Of a stretch of DNA of 64,000 bases, positions 24,599-33,831 are shown piece after piece. Numbering within the stretch: position 1 is the first letter of the stretch; each line of letters begins with the position of its first letter. Source of the DNA: Sporosarcina gallistercoris (GTDB taxonomy: Bacteria > Bacillota > Bacilli > Bacillales_A > Planococcaceae); contig NZ_JACSQY010000006.1 in assembly GCF_014836415.1 (NCBI RefSeq), forward strand, positions 124,001-188,000. The letters run 5' to 3'. A model generated the notes under the pieces. That model saw only the letters and a program-made list of their open reading frames with translations. It had not been told where the DNA came from and searched no databases. Both the position numbers and the translations under genes were made by a program.

Positions 24599-25819
24599 TC
24601 ACCAATTATTATTTCTATACTTTTTATAATAATTCACTTGACGAAGGAACAAATAAAGCTTCCGCTTCAAATGCGTATCCCCTTTATAAAACAACGGATT
24701 TACATACTGCTTCTGTTTCAATAACCGCTTAATATCTCTCTTGACCGCTTTGTTCGTCACGAATTTCTTAAGTACAATCTTAGGTACCACTGTAAATAGG
24801 AAAGGCTTGTTGAGTAAGACAAGTGGCTTCTGCTTGTTATAAATCAGATCATCCACTAAATAACTCGCCATATTATGTCCAAGTGCAGTTGTATAGTAGC
24901 TGGAACGGCCTTGTCGGATATTCACTTCAAATACTTTGAACTTCTTATCACGAGGATCGTACTTCAAGTCGAAGTTGGCAAACCCTCTATATCCTACTGC
25001 TTCTAAGAAGTTTTTCAGCTTGTACATCATTTCTTCATTGTATCGTGTAATGACTGCTGTGTAGTTTCCGATTGCCGTCACGGTATGTTCTTGCAAAACA
25101 ACTTGTGCAAATGTGACGAGCTGAGTTTGTCCATCTGAATTTGAATAGATGACGGAATCCCACATATACGTATCATCACCTGGGATGAAATCTTGAATGA
25201 TGAGCTCCTCGTTATATCCACTCATCTTTACCGTTTCAATGACTTTATTCAACTCATCAAGGGAGTTCACTTTGTACACTTTCTGTTGACCTGCAAACTT
25301 ATTTTGATTGTATACGACTGTATCGCTCGGCTTCACGATTACTGGATAATTCATATCTTCTTGGAAAGGTCCATCCACTTCGCAATCGTAGAAAAATGTT
25401 AATGGTGTATCAATACCATGTTCTTTACACAACTTATAGAAATGGGATTTAATCTGCAAATTATCCATGAGCTCACGATCGATATAGTTGAAAGTGAAGT
25501 GCTCTCTCAGCTGGTCGGCATGTTCAATGATGAGCCGGACATATAAATCATTCGTCCCGACAAGCAATAGTTCACGCCCGTCCGCTTTGTACTTATCTGC
25601 AATTTTAATCAGAATATCAGCAAACTTATTCTCATCAGAAAGCTCAGGATTGAGTTCAATTTTGTAAGGGATCGTACTGAGCTGAGTAAATGATAAAGGC
25701 TCTTTTCCGATCAATACAGGATTAATGCGATAAGCTTCGTGAAAAGATATCGCCATGTTGTATGCGTTCATATCTGTACCAACAATGATTGGTAAGAACG
25801 GAAGTTTTTTTGAATTCAT
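24599..25819 (-). CDS. ATP-grasp D-aspartate (D-amino acid) ligase for peptidoglycan bridge, Aslfm-like
   Basis: A 406-residue ATP-grasp ligase resembling remembered Enterococcus faecium Aslfm. Shared stretches include VGTDMNAYNMAISFHEAY at the N-terminus, IIQDFIPGDD near residue 208, ANFDLKYDPRD, and EVNIRQGRSSYY, which holds metal-binding residues. Aslfm joins D-aspartate to the lysine side chain of the peptidoglycan precursor. Many Planococcaceae have L-Lys with D-Asp or D-Glu bridges, so a D-acidic-amino-acid ligase fits. AGGAGG precedes the ATG. The gene stands alone; no racemase is adjacent. D-Asp versus D-Glu cannot be decided from the sequence. Confidence 0.78.
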   Translation of the reverse strand: MNSKKLPFLPIIVGTDMNAYNMAISFHEAYRINPVLIGKEPLSFTQLSTIPYKIELNPELSDENKFADILIKIADKYKADGRELLLVGTNDLYVRLIIEHADQLREHFTFNYIDRELMDNLQIKSHFYKLCKEHGIDTPLTFFYDCEVDGPFQEDMNYPVIVKPSDTVVYNQNKFAGQQKVYKVNSLDELNKVIETVKMSGYNEELIIQDFIPGDDTYMWDSVIYSNSDGQTQLVTFAQVVLQEHTVTAIGNYTAVITRYNEEMMYKLKNFLEAVGYRGFANFDLKYDPRDKKFKVFEVNIRQGRSSYYTTALGHNMASYLVDDLIYNKQKPLVLLNKPFLFTVVPKIVLKKFVTNKAVKRDIKRLLKQKQYVNPLFYKGDTHLKRKLYLFLRQVNYYKKYRNNNW

Positions 25820-26007
25820 TGTGTCCTCCTATATTGCAATGGAATTGTCGTTGTTAAAAGACCTACCCTCTATATTACATGGAATATGCTTTGGTATACA
25901 ACAGTTAGCCTAGGAAAGAATATACTTAACAGGTTTACATTTTGAACCAAAAAGGAATAGAAAAATAGTTCCATTTCATAGGAGCATTTCAAGGAGGAAC
26001 AAGCACC

Positions 26008-26157
26008 ATGTTGAAAATCGAAGAAACAAAAATGGATATGAAGCGTGAGGATGTCATCCAGCGTTTGGTGGCACGAGGTATTTTCAAGATTGAAGGAAAA
26101 CAACTTTATGAACTACCATTACTTCTATTAATGAAAGAATATTATAAGTACGTGTAA
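26008..26157 (+). CDS. FbpA-type small Fur-regulated basic protein family member
   Basis: A 49-residue protein (MLKIEETKMDMKREDVIQRL, then VARGIFKIEGKQLYELPLLL). The pattern of a helix followed by GIFKxxGKQLYEL matches the small Fur_reg_FbpA family, whose B. subtilis founder is made under iron limitation. AAGGAGG precedes the ATG. No convincing Fur box was found in the 190 bases upstream; GTTTAC and GGAATA 15 bases apart hint at a sigma-B-like promoter. The function of the family is poorly known. Confidence 0.6.
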   Translation: MLKIEETKMDMKREDVIQRLVARGIFKIEGKQLYELPLLLLMKEYYKYV

Positions 26158-26232
26158 TGTCGATTGCCGGTTGAGGAGATTTTCCTTAGCCGGTTTTGTA
26201 ATAGTATTCAATTAGTGAGGAGAGAAATAGAC

Positions 26233-27702
26233 ATGGATGATAGTCAATCAATTCGCAGCCGAATCGAATGGGTGATCGAATCCGACATACCGACCATTCA
26301 ACAAGCACTTGAGGAAGGGACACTCACCTCTGAAGAATTGGTATTGTTTTACTTGGATCGGATTGCAAGAGAAGGGCAGCAAACGAACGCCATTCTGGAG
26401 ATCAACCCCCATGCCTTACAAATCGCCCAAGCACTTGACTTGGAAAGAAAGACAGCAGGAAAACGTTCTATGCTGCACGGTATCCCCATTTTGCTGAAGG
26501 ATAATATGGATACAGGCGATGCCATGCATACGAGTGCAGGCAGTTTAGCATTGGAAAATCACTACGCTTCCCAAGATGCTTTTCTTGTCAAACAGCTTCG
26601 CAAGGCAGGAGTCATCATCCTCGGGAAAACCAATATGACAGAGTGGGCCAACTTCATGTCGGATGATATGCCGAACGGCTGGAGTTCTAGAGGAGGTCAA
26701 GTGCTTAATCCATATGGACAGTTCGAAGTGGGGGGATCCAGTTCAGGCTCTGCGGTAGCAATAAGTACTAATTTGGCAGTTGCATCAATTGGCACTGAAA
26801 CAACCGGATCGATTATTCACCCAGCCGCGCAAAATGGAATCGTCGGACTGAAACCGACAGTTGGGGCAATCAGTCGAAGCGGTATCATCCCATTATCAGT
26901 GACTCAAGACACTGCAGGTCCGATGACACGAACAGTGACGGATGCTGCACTCGTTTTTGAAGCGTTAATCGGAAAAGATTTGGATGACCCGATAACGATC
27001 CACTCAGAAAAATATGAGTCTATAAATTGGCTGGATCTGTTGGACAAGGAAGCCTTAAAAGGAGTACGCATAGGTATCCCGAGTTCAATATTCAGAAATG
27101 AAGTGACTGAGGAGCGGATGCAATTATTCAAAGATTCATTAACTTCTTTAGAAAAAACCGGTGCACGGATCATTCCCGATATCGATCTAGGTACAAAAGA
27201 AAGCGAGTTAGGGTATGATGTCCTGTTACATGAGTGTAAAGCTTCCCTAAATCATTACTTAGGAAAAACAGCGGAAACAAATCCTATCCGATCCATAGAG
27301 GATGTAATAAAGTTTAACAACGACCATCCCGACCTGACATTACGATATGGACAAGAACTGCTCAAAAATATTAATGATCGAAGCGGTACACTGACCGAAC
27401 TAGCTTACATTGAAGCATTGCTGCGCAATCGACACTTGGCAAAGAAAGTGGCACTCGGGGAGGCATTGGAACAAAATGGCGTCGATATTTTGGCGTTTCC
27501 TCAAGATCACGGCTGCAGTTTTGAAGCGGCTGCTGGTTATCCGGCCATAACTGTTCCTGCAGGAGTGACAAAAGCGGGTGAGCCATTCGGTTTGACGTTT
27601 ACAGGGCCTGCCTTTTCGGAACCTTCGTTACTTGGGTACGCTTACGCTTTTGAACAACAAGTGCAAGCACGTCGGGAGCCAAGAGCAGCGCAGAAGAAAT
27701 AA
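26233..27702 (+). CDS. Amidase-signature family hydrolase
   Basis: A 489-residue amidase. The Ser-cisSer-Lys triad is recognisable: the lysine in ILLKDNMDTGDAMHTSAGS, the cis-serine in the glycine/serine-rich GGSSSGSAVAIS, and the nucleophile in the following GTETTGSIIHPA segment. Most family members carry GTDTGGSI at that place; here TG of TETTGSI is retained. The ATG at 26233 follows GAGGAGAG; an upstream GTG-like extension is unsupported. The protein lacks GatBC partners and is probably a stand-alone amidase of unknown substrate rather than GatA. Confidence 0.85.
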   Translation: MDDSQSIRSRIEWVIESDIPTIQQALEEGTLTSEELVLFYLDRIAREGQQTNAILEINPHALQIAQALDLERKTAGKRSMLHGIPILLKDNMDTGDAMHTSAGSLALENHYASQDAFLVKQLRKAGVIILGKTNMTEWANFMSDDMPNGWSSRGGQVLNPYGQFEVGGSSSGSAVAISTNLAVASIGTETTGSIIHPAAQNGIVGLKPTVGAISRSGIIPLSVTQDTAGPMTRTVTDAALVFEALIGKDLDDPITIHSEKYESINWLDLLDKEALKGVRIGIPSSIFRNEVTEERMQLFKDSLTSLEKTGARIIPDIDLGTKESELGYDVLLHECKASLNHYLGKTAETNPIRSIEDVIKFNNDHPDLTLRYGQELLKNINDRSGTLTELAYIEALLRNRHLAKKVALGEALEQNGVDILAFPQDHGCSFEAAAGYPAITVPAGVTKAGEPFGLTFTGPAFSEPSLLGYAYAFEQQVQARREPRAAQKK

Positions 27703-27760
27703 GCAAGCTGATCACAATCTGTGGTAAACTGAGAGGAAGAGAGCGAAAGTGGGGATGGAA

Positions 27761-28924
27761 ATGTCCTTTTTAGAAGGAATGAGTCAAGAAGTTAAAGAAA
27801 AATGGAATTTTGAAAACGTGATGCCGATACAGGAACAAATGATACCTGAAATGTTGAACGGTCGTGATGTTGTAGCGGAGTCTCCCACAGGTTCAGGGAA
27901 AACGCTTGCGTATGTCTTGCCATTGCTCGAACTAGCGGATGGAACGAAACAGCAAACTCAAGTTCTTATCATGACCCCCTCTCAGGAATTGTCCATGCAG
28001 ATTGTAAATGTGATTCGTGAGTGGACGGCTGGGACTCAAATTACAGTCACGCAACTGATTGGCGGCGCAAATATGCAACGCCAAATCGAAAAGTTGAAAA
28101 AGAAACCAACGATTGTCGTCGGAACGCCAGGACGACTCGCAGAGTTGATCAAAAACAAGAAACTGAAAATGGGAGAAATCCGTCATATCATTCTCGATGA
28201 AGGCGATCAGCTGCTATCACGTGAAAATCGTGTAGCAGTGAAAAATATGATTGAGTCTGCACATTCAACACGGCAAGTAGCCGTTGTATCCGCAACGATT
28301 ACTGAAGAAATTGAGGACGTTGCAATTCGATTCATGAACGACCCGGTTCGTTTGAAGGTGACTGCAGAGGAAATGCCTGAATCAGGAAAAGTCGTTCACT
28401 CTTATGTAAAGACGGAAGTACGTGATAAGACGGACCTATTACGCGGTTTGTCCCACGTTCAGGGTCTCCGAGCATTGGCATTCATTAACAATGTGGATCA
28501 GTTGCGGATGAAAGAAATGAAACTTCAATATGAAGATGCCCCTGTTGCTGTGCTCTATTCGGATATGAATAAGTTCGAGCGACAAGAAACGCTGGATAAG
28601 TTCCGTAAAGGAGATATCCGAATCCTTATTGCAACTGACCTGGCAGCGCGCGGTTTGGATATTGATGGTCTCACGCATGTCATCCACGTCAACGTTCCAC
28701 ATACTGTCGAACAATATGTGCACCGATCTGGAAGAACAGGACGTGCAGGATCTGACGGAGAAGTTCTTACATTATTGTCCTACCCTGAAGAACGGGATTA
28801 CCGGAAGCTTGCCAAAGGGTACAAGCCTGTTCAAAAAGTATGGCATGGCGGTAAGCTGATTGAAGGGAACTCTAAGACGGTAAGCGGTCAAAAATCGTCA
28901 CCCCCTAAAAAGAAGAAAAAATAA
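27761..28924 (+). CDS. DEAD-box RNA helicase (YfmL-like)
   Basis: An RNA helicase of about 387 residues. It has Q motif IQEQMIP, motif I SPTGSGKT, Ib GTPGR, II DEGD, III SAT, V ATDLAARGLD and VI HRSGRTGRAG. Motif II reads DEGD rather than DEAD; remembered B. subtilis YfmL (DETD) also departs from the rule and is the closest relative by overall layout. YfmL helps 50S ribosome assembly and growth in the cold. A lysine-rich tail (SSPPKKKKK) probably binds RNA. Starts at 27749 (GTG), 27755 or 27761 are all in frame; the last begins at the conserved part. Its terminator hosts insertion element B. Confidence 0.85.
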   Translation: MSFLEGMSQEVKEKWNFENVMPIQEQMIPEMLNGRDVVAESPTGSGKTLAYVLPLLELADGTKQQTQVLIMTPSQELSMQIVNVIREWTAGTQITVTQLIGGANMQRQIEKLKKKPTIVVGTPGRLAELIKNKKLKMGEIRHIILDEGDQLLSRENRVAVKNMIESAHSTRQVAVVSATITEEIEDVAIRFMNDPVRLKVTAEEMPESGKVVHSYVKTEVRDKTDLLRGLSHVQGLRALAFINNVDQLRMKEMKLQYEDAPVAVLYSDMNKFERQETLDKFRKGDIRILIATDLAARGLDIDGLTHVIHVNVPHTVEQYVHRSGRTGRAGSDGEVLTLLSYPEERDYRKLAKGYKPVQKVWHGGKLIEGNSKTVSGQKSSPPKKKKK

Positions 28925-28927
28925 AAA

Positions 28928-28956
28928 ACGTACGCCATGACTCTCATGGCGTACGT
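28928..28956. terminator. Terminator hairpin, left target-site copy of element B
   Basis: A perfect 13-bp stem, ACGTACGCCATGA / TCATGGCGTACGT, preceded by an A run. Bases 28933-28956 recur at 29948-29971 (22 of 24 identical). Confidence 0.85.
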
Positions 28957-29047
28957 CAGACTGTAGACAAAAGGGTTGGGAATCAATTTGATTCCCCCCT
29001 TTTGTCTTTTTTGCATCGTTGACTCTGAAAATGAAAGCTAACAGGCC

Positions 29048-29295
29048 GTTGATCTCCGTTCCGGACGGGCGCTTTCCGGGGGCTTGCCCTCAGCCAATCG
29101 AACGACGAAGAGTTCGATTTGCCGTATTTTAGTGAACTTCGCTAAAATTAAGGCATCATTAATCCTCCTCGCTTTGCTCAGTCCGGTTTTTTTTGAAAAC
29201 ACGTGCTCCTAACGCTTCGCTTTTACTCGCAAAAGCCGTTCTTCGTTACGGCTTTCGCTGATCCCCAGGAGTCGCCGTCCTGCACTTCAATCAAC
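29048..29295 (+). repeat. GC-rich subterminal module of copy B, expanded
   Basis: It begins GTTGATCTCCGTTCCGG and ends AATCAAC like the right module of copy A, but is interrupted by about 120 bases containing AAAGCCGTT/AACGG-type short inverted repeats. Confidence 0.65.
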
Positions 29296-29299
29296 TGAA

Positions 29300-29719
29300 T
29301 TTCCCATGAGACATTTACATCTTTCAAGCAAAGAATGCAGTTTGCGGACTCCTTGTCCATCTATCAAGACTAACTAGATGTAACTGAAGACTTGAGAAAC
29401 CGATATGAAATCAAAGAAGTCTATGGAAATGTAAAGAGACGGTTGAACGCGTCCTCGCCGATGCTAAGGAGAAGCATAGTACGCGATGGACAACCCCAAA
29501 TGCGCTTAGTGTATTGAATTTATTGAGTACAACAGTATCTATACTAGGTCTCCCGTATATCGAATACAGTCTTTCAACCAATGGATAAGTGAAGGGAAAA
29601 TCAATCGCTGCATTTAATTTACGAACGAGATGTTCTTGCGGAACTAACTGTTCAATCGTAAGCACTTCCATCTGTTCCTGTTAATTAACTTGATTCTTCC
29701 TCAACACTTCCATCACCTC
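29300..29719 (-). pseudogene. Transposase remnant (IS1182 family), copy B
   Basis: On the minus strand about 29480-29719 encode the N-terminus (LTIEQLVPQEHLVRKLNAA) with an early TAA. On the plus strand about 29310-29500 encode decayed C-terminal sequence (compare the TVEQVFADAEEKHGMRWTTL region of copy C). The junction near 29500 corresponds to the junction in copy A. Confidence 0.72.
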
Positions 29720-29740
29720 ATTTGATAGTTGGGAGATTCT

Positions 29741-29868
29741 GTTGATTGTAGCGGAGAGCGGCGACTCCGGAGGGATCAGCGAAGCTCGAAGACCCTGGAC
29801 TGAGCAACGCGAGGGAAGCGGCTGAGAGCAAGCCCCTCGGAAAGCGTCCGCTCGCAGCGGAAATCAAC
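29741..29868 (-). repeat. GC-rich subterminal module of copy B, second
   Basis: The reverse complement begins GTTGATTTCCGCTGCGAG, equivalent to the left module of copies A and C. Confidence 0.72.
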
Positions 29869-29947
29869 TTTTCATTGTTAATTCCATTGAAAAAGAAAAA
29901 AGACTGTAGGCAAGCCCCATCATTTCTGGAGTTTGTCTACAGTCTGG

Positions 29948-29976
29948 CGCCATGACTCTTACGGCGTACGTTTTTA
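29948..29976. terminator. Terminator hairpin, right target-site copy of element B
   Basis: The stem CGCCATGA...ACGGCG with CGTACGTTTTT following is the second copy of the 28933-28956 hairpin, now next to the map stop codon. Confidence 0.75.
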
Positions 29977-29979
29977 TGG

Positions 29980-30765
<786 letters not shown>

Positions 30766-30809
30766 CTATACCACATTTAAAGATGACGACCCGAGAAGAC
30801 GATTTGAGG

Positions 30810-31175
30810 TTATTTAAAAACTTTTACACCTTGCACCACATTCCAGACAAGGACTATCACAAACAAAAAGCTATACAACATCATGAAAAGTATAGGGGCC
30901 GCTCCCCAAAATCCTATGGAGTTAAAAGGAGCTGACATACTTGTAGTACGCAGAAATTCGTTTGAAGTTTGGCGGATTGAAAAGAACTGGAAAAAAGAGA
31001 TCAGACTTGCAGCAACCAAGAGAACAGTCGGAATGAGATGTGAGATGAGAGCGCGTTTGGAATGGTGTTTGACATCTTGATTATCAGCTACCATCCAAAC
31101 GATAAAAGGCAATAACAAAGGCGCGAAGAACACACTGAAGTAACTGAGTGAAGATAATAATTTAGAGTTATCCAA
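30810..31175 (-). CDS. DUF4870-type small membrane protein
   Basis: A 121-residue protein with three or four predicted helices and the DUF4870 pattern (SKLLSSLSYFSVFFAPLLLP, then VWMVADNQDVKHHSKRALISH). TTG at 31175 is chosen because AAGGGGA lies 7 bases before it and the translation then begins as in the family; a longer frame starting at 31238 adds an implausible N-terminus. The function is unknown. Confidence 0.7.
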   Translation of the reverse strand: MDNSKLLSSLSYFSVFFAPLLLPFIVWMVADNQDVKHHSKRALISHLIPTVLLVAASLISFFQFFSIRQTSNEFLRTTSMSAPFNSIGFWGAAPILFMMLYSFLFVIVLVWNVVQGVKVFK

Positions 31176-31256
31176 AATAAAGTCCCCTTCTAAAAAAGTC
31201 ATTATACACAGTATTGCCAAATGGAAGCCTAAAAGCACAACAAGTTTAACTCATCA

Positions 31257-31300
31257 CGAAAAACGTCGTTTTAGCAACCGTAGATGCTAAAACGACGTCT
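31257..31300 (-). terminator. Terminator overlapping the stop codon of the TspO-like gene
   Basis: ACGTCGTTTTAGCA and TGCTAAAACGACGT form a 14-bp stem followed on the minus strand by a T run. The first arm contains the last codons and the TAG stop at 31287-31289. Confidence 0.8.
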
Positions 31301-32021
31301 CTTTCATTTTTCTTTCAGAAGTTGATGGTGCAAATATGAACATGCCCAAGATCATAATGACGATTAAAAAGAGCGTGGATAAAGTTACGAACAGTTCTTC
31401 AAAACGAATATTCACAATGATTCCTAAAAATACCCAAATGAAGATCGTGCTAATGATCCAATCACGATAATGATAGTTGAAGTGCAATGCAATGGCTGTA
31501 AGAATTGTTAAATTAATAATCGTCCATAGAACGGAACTGAGACCCAAACGGTTCCATTCATCCAATACAAGTAAGTAGTTGGCATTCATGACAAAACTGA
31601 CAACGGTCCACGAAAACAGCAATGCGATTGGAACACGCTCTCCCCAATCGTTTTCCTTCTTTGGGTAAGAACGGTACAACGCAAAGAGCGAGAACGCCGC
31701 AACCAGCGTTGAAAGACAAGCCCATCCAAAGTAGCCATAATGCCAAAATGGAAACCATGCAGCATTTGTTACGCAAGCGATGATGAAAAAGACAATTCGT
31801 TTTACTGAATGTGAATGGTTGGAATGGAATTGAACAATCCAGTAAGCGAGAAATAGAAAAATAACGGGTCTTACTAAAAAAGTGAAATCTGCAGGCATAA
31901 GGAGAATCGGAAGTTTATGGGCTATTTCTATTGTAGTCATCCCGTTAAGCAGTGTTGAGTTTGAAATTGTAAGTGCAGTTGCTAGTAGAAGAAAAACAAA
32001 AGCTAAAATCATTTTTTTCAT
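31287..32021 (-). CDS. TspO/MBR-related polytopic membrane protein
   Basis: A 244-residue protein with about seven hydrophobic segments. The stretch GMTTIEIAHKLPILLMPADF followed by TFLVRPVIFLFLAYWIVQF follows the pattern of the long TspO-like 'tryptophan-rich sensory protein' family of Firmicutes. Tryptophans are moderately frequent. AGGAGG fixes the ATG at 32021; upstream in-frame codons are not needed. Ligand and function are unknown; tetrapyrrole binding is known only for canonical TspO. Confidence 0.6.
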   Translation of the reverse strand: MKKMILAFVFLLLATALTISNSTLLNGMTTIEIAHKLPILLMPADFTFLVRPVIFLFLAYWIVQFHSNHSHSVKRIVFFIIACVTNAAWFPFWHYGYFGWACLSTLVAAFSLFALYRSYPKKENDWGERVPIALLFSWTVVSFVMNANYLLVLDEWNRLGLSSVLWTIINLTILTAIALHFNYHYRDWIISTIFIWVFLGIIVNIRFEELFVTLSTLFLIVIMILGMFIFAPSTSERKMKETSF

Positions 32022-32231
32022 GAAATATCCTCCTGATAACAGTATACTAGTAAATAGGAAGCTATAAAAAAGCAATTATGAAGTTTTCGCAACAATTCTT
32101 CTGTTTTTTGTAGGTATAGAGCAGTTGTTTCAGGGAAGAACATGGTATACTATTCAAAATGATTACATAAACATGTACGTACGATTAAGAAAATGGAATG
32201 GCTAACGACCCGTACAAAGGTGGAATTGAGC

Positions 32232-32777
32232 GTGATACTACTTGAAGGAACAACATGCTATTTACGCATATTAACTGAAGAAGACGCTGTGATTTTCACA
32301 GAAATGGTTTCGCGGAACAAAGAGTATTGGACGGTTTTCGAACCACGCCACGATGCCAGCTATTATACAGTACCTATGCAAAGGGAGAAAATACGGGAAT
32401 CGCTTTATCAAATGAGGGACCGCCGTGAGTATAATTTCGGTATTTTTGATAGCGAAACGAGCAAATTGGTTGGACAAATTTCGCTCTACAGCATAAAACG
32501 GCTTCCTTTTTCAAGTGGTTTTGTAGGATATTCAATTGACCATACTTTTGCTGGGAAAGGGTACGGGACGGAAGCCCTTGAAATTGTGACCAAATTCGCA
32601 TTCGAAACCGCTGGCTTGCACCGAGTGGAAGCGTATGTATCCCCTCGGAACGTTGCCTCCATCCGAGTACTTGAAAAATCGAAGTTTGACTGTGAAGGGC
32701 TGCATCGGAAATTATTATACATTAATGGTGTTTGGGAAGATCATTATATGTATGCCCAACTTGAAGACGATTATTGA
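32232..32777 (+). CDS. GNAT-family N-acetyltransferase (RimJ/RimL type)
   Basis: An acetyl-CoA-dependent transferase of 181 residues. The coenzyme A pyrophosphate-binding segment is GYSIDHTFAGKGYGTEALE (about residues 105-123), followed by RVEAYVSPRNVASIRVLEK, typical of RimJ-like ribosomal-protein or antibiotic acetyltransferases. GTG at 32232 behind AAAGGTGGA aligns with the usual family start LLEGTTCYLRIL; an ATG at 32193 has no site. The substrate is not predictable. Confidence 0.85.
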   Translation: MILLEGTTCYLRILTEEDAVIFTEMVSRNKEYWTVFEPRHDASYYTVPMQREKIRESLYQMRDRREYNFGIFDSETSKLVGQISLYSIKRLPFSSGFVGYSIDHTFAGKGYGTEALEIVTKFAFETAGLHRVEAYVSPRNVASIRVLEKSKFDCEGLHRKLLYINGVWEDHYMYAQLEDDY

Positions 32778-32836
32778 AAGGGTAAGACCGCATGGCGATT
32801 TTTGAAAAGTCGCTTTCGGATTTGGCTTCACTAATA

Positions 32837-32886
32837 AAAAACACATTTCCACGTGCTTCTGCAAGCACAATGGAAATGTGTTTTTT
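32837..32886. terminator. Bidirectional terminator
   Basis: AAAAAACACATTTCCA pairs with TGGAAATGTGTTTTTT, with an inner GTGCTT/AAGCAC stem, between the acetyltransferase and the carbonic anhydrase. Confidence 0.88.
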
Positions 32887-32916
32887 ATTGTCTATTTCCC
32901 GGGAAATAAAACGGAA

Positions 32917-33498
32917 TCAGTCGTTTTTTGCAGAAACTTTCGAATAACCATCTTCGATAATATCTAGTTTTCCGGTCTCGGGATGTATGACAAGACCATG
33001 CACAGGAACGGTTTTATCCATTAACGGATGGTGACGAACTGCATCGACACTCTGTTTAACACTAGCAGTCACATCTTTGAATCCATGTAACCAACCTTTA
33101 AGGTCAACTCCTGAATAAGCAAGTGTGTCAAAGAGGTCACGGTCAATCCCTCGATCAACCATTTTGTTGATAATTGAGTCTGTATCAATGGAGCTCATTC
33201 CGCAATCATAGTGACCGATAATGTATACTTCATCCGCCTGTAACTCATAGACAGCGATAAGCAGACTGCGCATGATACTACCGAAAGGATGAGCAACGAG
33301 TGCACCAGCACTTTTAACAATTTTCGCGTCTCCGTTTTTCAGGTTCATAGCACTTGGCAGGAGTTCTGTAAGACGGGTATCCATACAAGTCAGGATTACA
33401 ATTCGTTTGTTCGGGAATTTTGTTGTTGCATATTTTTCATACTGTTGCTCTTTTACAAATTGTTCGTTATGTTCCAATATAGTTGAAAGAATTGTCAT
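32917..33498 (-). CDS. Beta-class carbonic anhydrase
   Basis: Interconverts CO2 and bicarbonate in the cytoplasm. Zinc ligands are visible as CMDTR (about residues 38-42, Cys with the Asp-Arg dyad) and HYDCG (about 96-100, His and Cys). At 193 residues it has the short clade D form seen in B. subtilis YtiB and mycobacterial enzymes. GGGGGA lies before the ATG. It has its own terminator. Confidence 0.9.
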   Translation of the reverse strand: MTILSTILEHNEQFVKEQQYEKYATTKFPNKRIVILTCMDTRLTELLPSAMNLKNGDAKIVKSAGALVAHPFGSIMRSLLIAVYELQADEVYIIGHYDCGMSSIDTDSIINKMVDRGIDRDLFDTLAYSGVDLKGWLHGFKDVTASVKQSVDAVRHHPLMDKTVPVHGLVIHPETGKLDIIEDGYSKVSAKND

Positions 33499-33529
33499 GT
33501 AAAATCCCCCGTTATGAATAGTGTATAGA

Positions 33530-33559
33530 GAAAAAGGGCGCCAGTTGGCAGCCCTTTTA
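33530..33559 (-). terminator. Terminator after the 46-residue membrane-peptide gene
   Basis: On the minus strand AAAAGGGCTGCC and GGCGCCCTTTTT form a stem and tail. Confidence 0.7.
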
Positions 33560-33590
33560 ATACTCTCAAGAATCCTTTGCAGGATAAAGG

Positions 33591-33731
33591 TCAGTAGGTG
33601 ACATCCGGTTTCGGATCAATCACTTCAGAATCGTGCGACACTAAAGAATCATTCATGTAATGAATCATGAACATCGCAGCTGCACCGAAGGTAACTGCAA
33701 AACCGAGGATAGTAACGATAAGTAAGGCCAT
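33591..33731 (-). CDS. 46-residue single-pass membrane peptide
   Basis: The frame encodes MALLIVTILGFAVTFGAAAM, then FMIHYMNDSLVSHDSEVIDP and KPDVTY. One hydrophobic helix (about residues 2-24) is followed by an acidic, soluble tail, likely on the cytoplasmic side. GAGAGGAG precedes the ATG, and a terminator follows 30 bases after the stop. It looks real but belongs to no family that was recognised. Confidence 0.6.
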   Translation of the reverse strand: MALLIVTILGFAVTFGAAAMFMIHYMNDSLVSHDSEVIDPKPDVTY

Positions 33732-33831
33732 TATTAGTCTCCTCTCTATTGATAATCAGTGACTGCCACCATTATACCTCATTTACATGAAAAGATTAAG
33801 AGCTTACATGAACTTTATAAAGAATTCAAAG

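Larger units (their letters stand above)
28957..29946 (-). mobile_element. IS1182-like non-autonomous element, copy B
   Basis: A 990-bp element in opposite orientation to copies A and C, bounded by CAGACTGTAGACAAA and TTTGTCTACAGTCTG. The ends, hairpins and two GC-rich modules match copy A in reverse. The module nearest 28957 carries about 120 extra bases. Transposase N-terminal and C-terminal fragments face each other as in copy A. It is flanked by a 24-bp duplicated terminator hairpin. It lacks the catalytic centre of the transposase. Confidence 0.8.

Noticed and set aside
26233..27702. GatA subunit of Glu-tRNA amidotransferase
   Set aside because: No gatC or gatB genes are adjacent and the sequence looks like a stand-alone amidase.
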